64,000 nt of DNA from Owenia fusiformis (Eukaryota > Annelida > Polychaeta > Sabellida > Oweniidae), in NCBI GenBank assembly GCA_903813345.2, contig CAIIXF020000002.1, forward strand, positions 29,568,926 to 29,632,925. Reading direction: 5' to 3'. The notes beneath the pieces are model-generated. The model saw only the letters and a list, made by a program, of their open reading frames with translations, did not search any database and had not been told where the DNA came from. Numbering within the stretch: position 1 is the stretch's first letter; the number at the start of each line of letters is the position of its first letter. Shown here in pieces: positions 47,230 through 57,840 of the stretch. Position numbers and translations under genes: made by a program.

Positions 47230-50200
47230 TCAGTAGTTGAGTATGTGCTCCATTGCTCGCTCAACATTCCAGTTATGTGTTGATAGTGCTACTCTTGCCT
47301 TGTGCTGGAAAATAAGAGGCCCAATTCAGTTAAATATACAAGGGTAACGATCTAACTAGGGCGAAGGGGTGTAACGTCGACACCATTTTGGGGTAACTTC
47401 GACATGTGGGGTAACTTCGACATGTGGGGTAACTTCGACACCTTGTTGTTTATTTGCTCTAATTTCCGATCTAGGGGGAAGCCATGTTTTTTTTCGCATG
47501 GATCGAGATCTCGTAAGATTTTAATTTTTCCAGAAATCAAACATGGCGGAAAACGGAAATTCTACTTCTAATACGTAAGTGTCGAAGTTACCCCGTCTAT
47601 TATGTCGACATTACCCCACACGTCGACATTACACCACTTTGCCCTAATGCATTGTTTGCTCTATTTTTTAACATTTTAGGAATATTGTTCACATTTTGCC
47701 TCAATCAACCGATGTGAAGTTGTTTCATTTTAAGTCAAATAAGCAATGAATTCAACATAGGTATCTGATTACCATAGCAACAAAACAATAGGATATATCA
47801 AAAAAATTGTAAAACATGCTGCATTCAATGTAAAAGCACAATTAAATATGGCACATTTTAATGACTGAATAATATATCTGTAGCTAAATACTAGATCATA
47901 TGTTTTTCATACTTTTGCCCTTTGTGTTTTCTTAATTCAAAGAAGGGGATACTCACCGGATCAAACCCCATATTTTTTAATTGTATAACTCTATTGTCAT
48001 AATCATCTTCCCTAATTGTACCTGGAAATAAAGTTAACATTGTCAGATTAAGATTAATAAAAAGCTGAAAATTATGTTATATTATTATACTGTACTCTAG
48101 GTATTGTTCGCATGCGATTTAATTTCGCTTTGTTCGCGAATGTAGTAAAATCACGAACATTTATCGTCGCAAAATTAGTCCTTTAAAACTCCAGGGACTT
48201 GACCCGGGACTTTTGATATGTTTCGTTCGGTGTAAAATGTTTAACACTACATCAGGGTTGATCTTAGATATTAGGTGATCTTAGATATTCCCAAAAACAA
48301 CTTGTGTGATATAAAAATTGCTTTTTTAAGAACATTTTTTGCAAGGCAATGAACTCGTTTTTTAAGGTTAGACTCTTTATCTGTGGTCAAAATCCGTGTA
48401 TGGCCCGATGGGATAGGAACAAACTTTCACAGTTGTAAGACACCTATTTATCTGAACTCTAAGAAAATAAAAAGAAATCAATGGGCGTTTCCCTAGAAAT
48501 ATGTTTTTGAGACCATTTCCACTCATGAAAATGACGGAATAATGGAACCAATTCGTAAAAAATTCTTAAAATATATTTCTGGTGGAGTACCCATCGAATT
48601 CTTTACGAAAACTAATACTTTGCTTCATTATGTTACTTAACCACATTCTATTTTGCTTGTACAGTAATGGGAAAGTTATTGATTTCAAGCAAAATGTAAT
48701 GGTTTAATATGGAGAATTGAATTCTATCGCTTCACAAAAACCCATCTTCAAACGCATTTACAATATTAACTTTTTCACACTCTGCTAAACTAATAAAATA
48801 GTGCAACATACCCCCAGCATATATGTTTGCCCAATGTCTAGCAGTTTTTAAAAATATAGGATGATTTTCTTTATATTGTTTAGCAACGACAGCATCTTGT
48901 GGATCATCTGGTTCTGCTGCTGCCAGTAAAGCTTGTAACGATAACAGCACTGTCCGTAAAGTCATAGCAGCTGCCCTGAAATCATGCAGTTACCCTAAAT
49001 CATTATAATAAATATTGTTTATGCAGAAAATGAATAAATGTCAAAAGTAGCGTCAAAACAATTGCTAATTGTTGATGAATTTGATATGCTTTGATATTGC
49101 TAAGCATATCTGTATCATGAGCTCTGATTGGCTCCAGTGGTAAAGCCACAATTTATAGACGAAATCATAATAATCTATTTCCAACACCTCTCACATTTTA
49201 GATCGTATGAGTCTCAAACTATCAGTGATCTCCCCAGCATTAAAGCAAGTGGGCACAGCACCTACCTGAGATTATGAAAATAGGCTTGCACCCACCTGAA
49301 AATCCATGTGCACCCACTTGAAATGAGAAAAATTGGCATATTTTGGCCAATTTTGGTCTGAATTGTGAAAATGAGAATTTAGCACCCACCTGAGAAAAAT
49401 TCCTAAGGAGATCACTGAATATAGTATTTGAACTTACCACTGGTCTTTTAAAATATCTAAACAGATTGCGCCTGTCACAGAACTGATGTTTGGATGCCAT
49501 ATTGCAGTGAGGAATTTGACCTGAAATGAAAAATGCAGAACTGCAGAACTTCCCAGAAATATTGGATCACATAAAGGAGGGTGTCCAAATGTAAACAATA
49601 ATGAGAAAAATTGTTGTAATTTAAATGTTAATTTGCAATTTATTTGAAATGGAAATCTTCAAAACGTAACAAAATAAATTGTTTTTAGTGTATTTTAGTG
49701 ACCCAAAGGTAGAATCAGGGCAGCATCCTGTTGAGAATAAATCGTGTGAATTCAACTAACTGGAGTAATTTTTTCTTTTGGAGAACATTAAAGGTGTGAA
49801 ATTAAGATGTTCAAATAAGGATTGAAGCACAAGACTCGTGCATTATGAGCTAACAATGCACATCTACATGCTGTATTATATGCTGCTTAACGTATGGAAA
49901 TTCAACGAATCAAGAATGTGAACCTTGGTAATCCAATCCTAGCATGAGAAAAGTTAAAAGTAATCATACCTTAGGAGGATTAAATGGATATGTTTCAGGA
50001 ATTTTGATTTCTAAATTGAAAGTTGCACCCTCATAGGGTGTGTCAGGAGGCCCTGCTATTTGTCCCTTTAATTCTGTAAAACTGTCATTGACCAATTCTA
50101 CTTGTATATGGCATTCTGCAACCTGGAAATATAAAACAAATTTCGATGATGGTGAATGTAAATAAAAATGTGTAGACATTCTGGAGAAGTAGTGAGAAAG

Positions 50201-51330
50201 TTATGTTGCTACAAACTTGATGTCCAAATATCCACTTTTAAGCCATTTGCTGCAAGATGTTATTATTAACATGTCTGAACATACACAGAAGGTACTCTAC
50301 GTTTGAAAATTTTAAGCAATACAACTGAAAATATTGTCAATGGTTTATAACATGTATAAAAAATAACAGAAATCTGAGAAGGACTATAGGGAACTGTAGG
50401 GTTGGTAGAGTTGATTTGGTTTCCCCATCATTAGCCTATAGATTTTCTATCGCCATTTTCTGACATTGGTCCTCTAAAAGCCAATATTTTCCAATATTGT
50501 CCAGATACATATCCCCTAAAATCTGTATATTTTCCATTTTGTATAATCTCATCCACTGATGTATCAGGCCACTTGAAAATTCTCTTATTTTTAACATGGG
50601 AAATCCTCACTTCAGCAAATCCACCTGTCATTTATTTATGTTCCAAACTGTAGGATTAGGATAGATTTACTCGAGCCTCTAGCCAATTCTTGCCTAGAAG
50701 TGATTCCATCTAGAACACTGTGAACTATTGTGAAATCTTCAGCCATCGTTCAATAAATTTATGTACTATTCTAAAAATCGTTATGTTAACATTTCATGAA
50801 TTGAAATGGTAACGACTTGTCTTGTTGATGAGATATTGAACGTTTCATTTAAAATAGACGTCTTCTCGTTCTCCATTTTGAAAGCATGCCTTTTTTCCGC
50901 TATAGCGATTTAGTCAGAAGTAGACGAATGTATGAACTAGGACTGCGTGTAGAGATCAATGAAGGTGAGTTTATTATGTTTACATCAATAAAAATAAGAC
51001 GGCTGGGCAATTTCATAACAACAAAGAGTGTCTTATTTATATTCTATGGCCACACTCAGTGGCCATAGAATATGGTAAGGATAGATGACATGAAAATGTT
51101 TTTGAAAAATAAAGGCACTTCAGCTGAATGAAAATTGTGTTGGTTTTGCTTATTTTAGTAAATATACAAATCAGAACATCTTGTTTCAGAAGATTAACTA
51201 TAGGTTCTCTTGAGCAGATTGTCGTCATGATGACTTTTTGTTTTCTTGATTTTTTCTCACAGCTCACCTCTTCACTTTTGACAACTTCTTTGAACTCTCG
51301 TTTGATGCGTTGCACTGCAATGTTGGCCAT
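47230..51330 (-). CDS. UBE2K: Ubiquitin-conjugating enzyme E2 K (E2-25K / HIP2)
   Basis: Six coding exons on the minus strand: 51268-51330, 49970-50122, 49438-49520, 48812-48975, 47957-48021 and 47230-47304. They sum to 603 nt for 200 residues, the same length as human UBE2K, with all phases matching. It starts [16 protein letters not shown]. The UBC fold includes the ETYPFNPPK loop and the active-site cysteine at residue 92 ([13 protein letters not shown]), then [18 protein letters not shown]. The last two exons encode the C-terminal UBA domain ([11 protein letters not shown] and [11 protein letters not shown]). Known role: a cytosolic E2 that builds Lys48-linked ubiquitin chains, with UBA aiding chain binding. 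Every border is GT-AG. The promoter has ETS and TCTCGCGAG motifs, in line with housekeeping expression. Introns hold several MITEs but no coding damage was seen. Confidence 0.96.
47357..47647. mobile_element. CGTCGACA-rich foldback MITE in UBE2K intron 5
   Basis: It starts TAGGGCGAAGGGGTGTAACG and ends CACCACTTTGCCCTAA. The inner repeat GGGGTAACTTCGACATGT occurs in tandem on the left, with mirrored GTCGAAGTTACCCCG and GTCGACATTACCCC on the right. It lies 52 bp from the last exon. Confidence 0.65.
49223..49417. mobile_element. CAGTGATCTCC-ended MITE in UBE2K intron 3
   Basis: CAGTGATCTCCCCAGC and its inverted partner GGAGATCACTG. It is the reverse-oriented relative of 14085-14288 and 43878-44082, ending only about 20 bp from exon 3. 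Confidence 0.75.
50431..50650. mobile_element. Diverged mariner-like MITE in UBE2K intron 1
   Basis: Reverse complement of 38261-38497, with the end CATTTATTTATGTTCCAAACTG followed by TA. The left terminus is eroded. A 66-codon minus-strand frame over it is incidental. Confidence 0.6.
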
Positions 51331-51467
51331 ACTATGTTGCTAATATCAGTATCAAATCATCCGATATCTTCTGATGGCATGCAATTAGTTATAATATACA
51401 GGTATTTAGAGTAATTCAGCAATTATTCTAAAATATTTCGTAACTCAGAAAAGTTAAAAAATGGAAA

Positions 51468-51491
51468 CCGGAAGTATGTCACTCTCGCGAG
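51468..51491 (-). promoter_or_regulatory. UBE2K promoter motifs: ETS site and TCTCGCGAG
   Basis: CCGGAAGT (51468-51475, ACTTCCGG on the gene strand) and TCTCGCGAG (51483-51491) lie 138-161 bp upstream of the UBE2K ATG. Known: both motifs mark vertebrate housekeeping core promoters. The local CpG density is unusual for this AT-rich window. Confidence 0.55.
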
Positions 51492-51904
51492 TTCGGTATT
51501 CTCGATAGAAGGATACCTTTATTTTTCTTAATTCTCTCTATTCAGCAGTTTTATCTTTATGTCGAATTAAAATTTCCCTTATTTACTCATTTTGAATATT
51601 TGTAATGCGCCATTCTTTAAAAATAAATAATCTTTATGAAGACAGCTTAAAGCGATGGACCTCTTGGGCACAATATTCATTTAGTGATCATTATTGGCAC
51701 ATACGACATCTATAATACAAAATGAAAACTTATTTTGGTTGTGTTCCCTACCAGCTCCGATTATTAGATTGTGTTGATTATATATACCAAAAATATTCAA
51801 CGAGGGAATGATGAACACCTCTGTCATTTCAAGATTCAGGTTATCATGAATAAGATCTCGATATGTTTCTTGATGGCAAACTTCCTAAATATTGTACAGG
51901 TGCA

Positions 51905-53535
51905 ACAATTAGTGCAGATGGGCCATTCAACGATCATGGACCAGTGTCAAAATATATTTAAGTTTGGATATTTCATCAAGATATACATCTATTTTTATAA
52001 TCTACTAAGAAACCTCCTATATAAACATTATTTCAGCTGATATTCCTCTTGAAATATGGTGGATCTTAAAAATATAAAAGTGGATTTCCCCTTTTTTCGA
52101 GGTCTCCTCTGCCGAAGGCAGCGCAAAGTAGGAGCGCAGCGACTACTTTCCGGGAGACCTCGAACCATTGATCACGTTTGCTCCTGTAATTATTCACTTC
52201 TTCACCTCTTTAAAATGTGATTTCAATCAGTTGATCAAATTTTCGGACTTTGACCTCAAATTCAAATATTAATATTTATAAAAAAAAATACTGACTCCTT
52301 ATTATATTTTTAAAAGTCATTCAAATAAAGTGAAATGAAGCCAAAATCAGCTAAAATTATGCAATGTCGTAAAATGGCGTGACTGGAATATGATGCAATC
52401 ACCCGTGACGTCACATCAACAACTAAACAAATAATTAATATAGACTTCACTGATTGGTTGAAAGATTCTTCGCATCATTTGTGACATCATAAACATGTTA
52501 CCCAACCAACAACTAAACAAATAACAAATGAAATATAGGTTCGTTCAGTGCCACGCTCTTGAATCAATTATAAACAGGGATAATCAACAGATATATGAGA
52601 GGGTCGGGCATTTTTTTGACTTGGAGACCTCGACTCGAGGAGTTTGCTGCATTTTCTTGTTAAAGCTTTGAACTGAATTTACACTTCTTCAAATATTGCC
52701 TTGATGGCTCAGAATTTTTTTTTGAAATTTGACAATACCAGACCCAAGTTAGTCAGCTTTGTGATTTTTTTATATACTTTCAGAGAAAGGTGTAAACTGT
52801 GAAGTCTTATTCAAATCAGATTTTTAAAATAATTAAATATTTTAAAAAAATACACCTATTTTGTATATTCTATGCTTTGCTTTGCATGTCTCAAATTCAT
52901 CCTATATTTTTGGCTTAACATCTTCTTTGACGTACCTATTTTCTTAAAATGTATGGATAAACTATCAATTTCAGCATTAAGAAGTGTAAATTCAGTTCAA
53001 AGCCTCTATAAAGGGAGTCCCACTTATATATTTTTAAGATCCACCACGTTTCAAGAGAAATATCATCTGAAATAATGTTTATCCAGGGGTTTCTTTGGAG
53101 ATTATAAAAATATATGATAGTCTTGATGAACTATCCAAACTTAAATATATTTCACTGGCGGATTAGGGGGGGGGGGCCCAGGGGCCCGGCCCCCCCCCCT
53201 TGGGTGGGCCCAGAAAAAAAAAATTGGGCCCAAAAAAATTTTTGGGCCAAACAAGGCCTTCAGGCCCAAAAAAGTGGGCCTTTTTGGTCATTACTGGGCC
53301 TTTTAAGGCCTTATTTGTTAATTTCAGGCCAAATTTTGAAGAAAATGGGCCTCAAAATTTCAAAATTTGGGCCCACTTTTGGATTTTAGGGGCCCAAAAT
53401 TTTTTTTCGCGCAAGCGCGGACGTTTTTTCTTTGACCTGAAATTTGGGCCCCCCCCCTTGTTGGTTCCTGGATCCGCCCCTGTATTTTGACACTGGTCCA
53501 TGAACGTTGAACTACATGTAATTGTTGTACTTTAA
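51905..53535. mobile_element. 1.6-kb element with long inverted ends
   Basis: 51905-52090 is the reverse complement of 53008-53535 once the 53153-53482 insertion is removed (ATAAACATTATTTCAG, GGTGGATCTTAAAAATAT, GGACCAGTGTCAAAATAT). The centre has a hairpin (CGAGGTCTCC against GGAGACCTCG, 52098-52168) and no transposase frame. It lies between UBE2K and HPF1. Confidence 0.65.
53153..53482. mobile_element. 330-bp GGGCCC-rich MITE with 5-bp target duplication
   Basis: Ends CACTGGCGGATTAGG and, inverted, CAGGGGCGGATCCAGG, flanked by TATTT (53148-53152 and 53483-53487). The mirrored arm at about 51950-51962 is the matching empty site. The interior is full of GGGCCCA/TTTGGGCC and poly-G/C tracts. 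Short frames rich in G, P and K over it are compositional. Confidence 0.8.
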
Positions 53536-53612
53536 TCAAGGATATCTGTCACAAAACAACCACATGTATTACAAGACCAGATTTTTATTCCATATAAAAA
53601 TAACTATTTAGC

Positions 53613-53727
53613 AGTTATGTCCCTATCATTGAATATATGCCTAAGGTCTGTCACCAATATAGCCCGAGCTTGCGAGGGTTATATTACGACAGACCGAAGG
53701 CATATATTCAATGATACGGACATAACT
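53613..53727. repeat. Near-perfect hairpin repeat
   Basis: AGTTATGTCCCTATCATTGA is mirrored by TCAATGATACGGACATAACT, with an inner AATATAGCCC / GGGTTATATT pair around GAGCTTGCGA. Such loops (CGAAGG, GCGAGG) recur in the hairpins at 12885, 22704 and 26967. Positions 53728-54305 hold no exon. Confidence 0.65.
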
Positions 53728-54305
53728 GTTGTATTACATACTTTTATATCATGGCTACGTTATATCAATGACACCACGTGTCTGTTTGCGAGTGAAATTA
53801 GGAAGAAATGAAACATGACGTCCCGATGACGTCATAAGATTGTCATGGTAAAAGGTTTGGCGGCTATACAGGAATATATAGCCGACCTTCAGCTCCATTG
53901 ACTTCAATACAAATGCTTCGCTTGGTATGTAATACTCTTTATTATATCATTTATAAAATAGGCTATAAAGAATATTACTGTACAACAACCAAATCATTTG
54001 TTAATTTCAGTATGTTCCACATATTTTTTTTTCTTTTGAAATAACAACCATGACCATTCCATTCTGAATCTCTTTTAACTTAAGGTAGTTCTACAAAATG
54101 TTAAACTCTATGTAAATTTTTCGAGATAATCATTATCAAAATGGCATATTTCAAATAGTGAATATTTTTTCTCATCTAAATAATTTGGATATTAACATGT
54201 TAAAATAGAATGAAGTATTGTAATGATATACAACAATTTGATCAAACGGAACCGAAATCACATTTTCTAAAATCTCTTAACTTTACTTTAGGGAAAATTG
54301 TAGTA

Positions 54306-55941
54306 CTACCTTAACTGATCTACATTTTGACCTTTTTTTCTATCTGCGATATGAGCAGTAATAATCTGCATGTTTTCAAGTCTGCCTAAGAACTGATAGG
54401 CCAGTGGAAGTAATGTCATGATTGGTCCATGGAATACGTCACCTCCGTAGGTGAATAGATCCATACCAAGTTCTAATCCTTCCCCATAGTCACATTCATC
54501 ATTAGCGAACTGTACTAAGGTGATTAGTTCTTGAAGTGGGTCCATATTTTTGTCTCGCTCCTCCTCGGATTGACTCTTTTCTATTTTGGCAAATATTTTC
54601 TTCAGGTCACCTGCAATTGTTCCCAATTATTTTGTAATGTTGTTATATAGACAGATTAATGCAACAAACAATATTTTATGAGCATTGTCAACTTTTTGTT
54701 CACGGTATTCCATACCTTGGTTATGATAATGCTTTGATTTTTCAACAAATTTTGCAACAATTTTGTAGATATCCCATTTTCAACTCCTCTTTTCCAACTC
54801 CAATGAACGTTCTACATCTTTTATTTTCAATAACTTCCAATATTTGGCCAAATATTGCAATTTTTTTATTTTATAAAATCAGAATTGTAAACACCTCCTA
54901 ATTAGAATGCTTTTAGCAATTCCAGGTGGTATTTGGGCTAGACAGGTTTTACTACAAATATGCTGTATTATTTTTTTCTAAACAGGTTTGTCTCAAAAAA
55001 CATGTGATCCATCTACATCTACATCAATAATCTGCAAAAGGCTAATAAGCCCATTTAAAGCAGATATATGGTTTAACAGTGATAGAATTGGAATAGAATA
55101 TAATTAAAACCTGAACATTTAAAAAATAGATCTATGGTTTTGTCACAAAAAGGAAACTCCCTCTTTGGCCCATGTACCCCCCTAGGAAGTCTCTTTGTAC
55201 ATGAGAACCTGGACTCCAATTTACATCTGCCCTTTGTTACTGTGCAATCTCTGCTATAAATGTCATATTCAATACCTACCAGGTGTTTCTGGTACCTCCC
55301 TATAGCCAATATCATTCTCCACTGGGACAACTATGCCTGCTTTGTGGAATGAACTGAAAATTTAAGAATCAAACATTATTATTCATTCTTACATCACAGG
55401 AGGAGTTGATGATGATTTGAGTCTCCATCTATCATTCTATGTCCATCAGTCATTTTTCTAAAATGGGGGGGTGCAATAACTGAAAGGCAAATACTGCTGA
55501 AAATAGGGGATGTGGCTTCAAGATTTTAGCCAAAAAATGACTGATCACGGTTGAAAAAGCTGAACAATACTGCTAAAAAACAGCTTATTTACATTTCTGG
55601 AATTGAAGAGCGCAGAAAGTCATCAAGTGACCTTCGCAGAAGAGGACTTTAAAAAAATATGTCTTATATTTTTGATTTAACTTCATTGTATGTAATTTAT
55701 GACATTTCTATCACCAATCTTGCGACTGTTGGTTGAAACATATCAACTTGAATAAAGTTTGTAATTTAAAAAAAATACTTACCTACATACAACTTTCTTA
55801 TCTCTTTGCTTCATAGATTTGGTTTTCAAATCTAATGAAAAATTATTTTTATCAGCCCATTTCTTCAAAGATGCACTTATATTACAGAGATCTTTATTTT
55901 CCTTTTTCTTGTTTTTCTTTTGTTTGTCATCGATGTACCAT
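54306..55941 (-). CDS. HPF1: Histone PARylation factor 1, C-terminal exons only (5' partial)
   Basis: Three minus-strand coding exons fit: 55783-55941, 55280-55353 and 54306-54610, with matching phases and GT-AG borders, ending ...NVDQLR and TAG. They read WYIDDKQKKNKKKENKD..., MKQRDKKVVC, FHKAGIVVPVENDIGYREVP and then VQFANDECDYGEGLELG. Known: the Asp-Glu of human HPF1 (D283, E284) in FANDECDYG completes the PARP1/2 active site and directs ADP-ribosylation to serine. Both residues are present. About 180 residues are covered, against about 346 in human HPF1. The N-terminal part (from the zinc-finger-like region to the central domain) was not found in 55942-57820, which is mostly tandem repeat. 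The missing exons may lie farther right behind the TRIM gene, be lost, or be absent through misassembly. The terminal Lys-rich insert is longer than in vertebrates. Confidence 0.88.
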
Positions 55942-56027
55942 CTGAAAGCAAAGTCATATTTTACAGTAACTTTATTATGGGAAATTTTAAAAGGGGATTT
56001 CCTCAGCGCTGAAGCTACTTGGTAGCA

Positions 56028-56700
56028 ACTATATTTTGCATCTTGTGAGTTCGAAAATATAATTGCACCAAATGTAAGATATATTTGTACCTTACAAGTT
56101 TGAAATATCAATTATTGTTCCAAGTTTACGATATATTTGCACCTTCCAAGGTTGAAATATCATTGATCCAAGTTCTAGATATATTTGCACCTTGCAAGTT
56201 TGAAAATATCAATTATTTCTCCGAGTTTAATATATATTTGCACCTTGCAAGGTTGAAATATCAATCGTTGTTCCAAGTTTATGATATATTTGCACCTTCC
56301 AAGGTTGAAAACTATATTTTGCATCTTGTGAGTTCGAAAATATAATTGCACCAAATGTAAGATATATTTGTACCTTACAAGTTTGAAATATCAATTATTG
56401 TTCCAAGTTTACGATATATTTGCACCTTCCAAGGTTGAAATATCATTGATCCAAGTTCTAGATATATTTGCACCTTGCAAGTTTGAAAATATCAATTATT
56501 TCTCCGAGTTTAATATATATTTGCACCTTGCAAGGTTGAAATATCAATCGTTGTTCCAAGTTTATGATATATTTGCACCTTCCAAGGTTGAAATATCATT
56601 GATCCAAGTTCTAGATATCTTGAAATATCAATCATTGTTCCAAGTTTACGATATATTTGCACCTTGCAAGTTTAAAAATAACATTGCAACAAGTTGAACA
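56028..56700. repeat. 283-bp tandem duplication made of about 50-bp units
   Basis: 56028-56310 is repeated almost exactly as 56311-56593 and then partly again to 56700. Each copy consists of shorter units with TATATTTGCACCTT(G/C)CAAG and TTGAAATATCAATNNTTG. The paired 86- and 109-codon plus-strand frames are produced by it. Confidence 0.85.
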
Positions 56701-57820
56701 TGTATTTGCACCATCTTAAATGTATATTAGGAAATCATGATAAAATGTTCAGTGATAAAATGTCCAGGTAAAATGAATGACATACAGTATTTAATGCCTT
56801 CATTCACTGTAAATCTCATCTTAATTCCTTGATAAACATGAAAATGAGAGCATTTGTATTAATAGTTATTGAATGACCCTTGCATATTGCAATCTATAGT
56901 ATTCATGTTTCAGGATTTTTGTTTAGGTTTTTGTTCATTATATATTTACATTGAGTTTCTTATACGGTTTCAATGCTTTTCAGATTTTAAAAGAAAATGT
57001 TTTATCAACAGCTTGGATTTCATTTCCACTAAAGAAATATTTTAGATTTAATTTGCAAAGGTCAAAGAGCGCAACAAATCCCTAATGCAATCAATAAAGT
57101 TCTCTTGAATAAAATGACATCAAGTTTACAATGTTAAGGAAAGAATAAAACAAATATCTAGGAATAACACTCAAAGTAGGATATATATGTATACACTTAA
57201 ATAAAGTATTTGGGAATTGCAAAAAATCATGAAGAAATAGTTTGGAAAACTTAAGAAAGAGATGATAAAATCAGAAAGAGATGATGATAAAATCAGTTCA
57301 GAACTGAGCCCAATGGCTCAGCCAAAATCACTAAGTAGCAACCAATAGGCTTATTATACTATTTCAATTAAGAACCAATTGGTCTAAGAAAACCATACAA
57401 CCAGTTATTGAGGATATAATACATACTATGGGTACACACTGACTGTAGTTGAATGTAGAACTTGAGGTTGAACATAGAAAAAGTTAAAAATGAATCTCCG
57501 GATGTGATTAATCTCCATAGTAACATAAGGTAAACAATTTGTGTATTCAAAAATGTTTTTGTTGGTTACTAGTATTTAGTTGTCAAAATGGGTTTTCAAA
57601 TGCTTTAAACTATTGATAATTTTATTTGTGCAAATATATAACATTTAAATTGATTGACATTTGCAAGTTTTACACTATAAATTCTCACAACAGGCAAAAT
57701 GAATGAAAACAACAAACTAAATTTTTGATTTGAACATGGAAACAAGTAGAATTCCTCTATCAACCAGAGAATATTGCCCTTAGCCTGCTACTTATGAAAC
57801 TCCTGTATTAATATTTTCAG
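56701..57820. other. Gene-free stretch between HPF1 and the TRIM gene
   Basis: I searched both strands for HPF1 N-terminal exons and for TRIM 5' exons and saw none. A strong acceptor (AATATTTTCAG, ending 57820) shows that the TRIM gene has an upstream noncoding exon somewhere to the left. Confidence 0.5.
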
Positions 57821-57840
57821 GTGAAGCCGTGCTCTCCAAA

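Noticed and set aside
53114-53490. Two G/P/K-rich frames of about 95 residues
   Set aside because: They are translation of the GGGCCC-rich MITE with its poly-G/C tracts.
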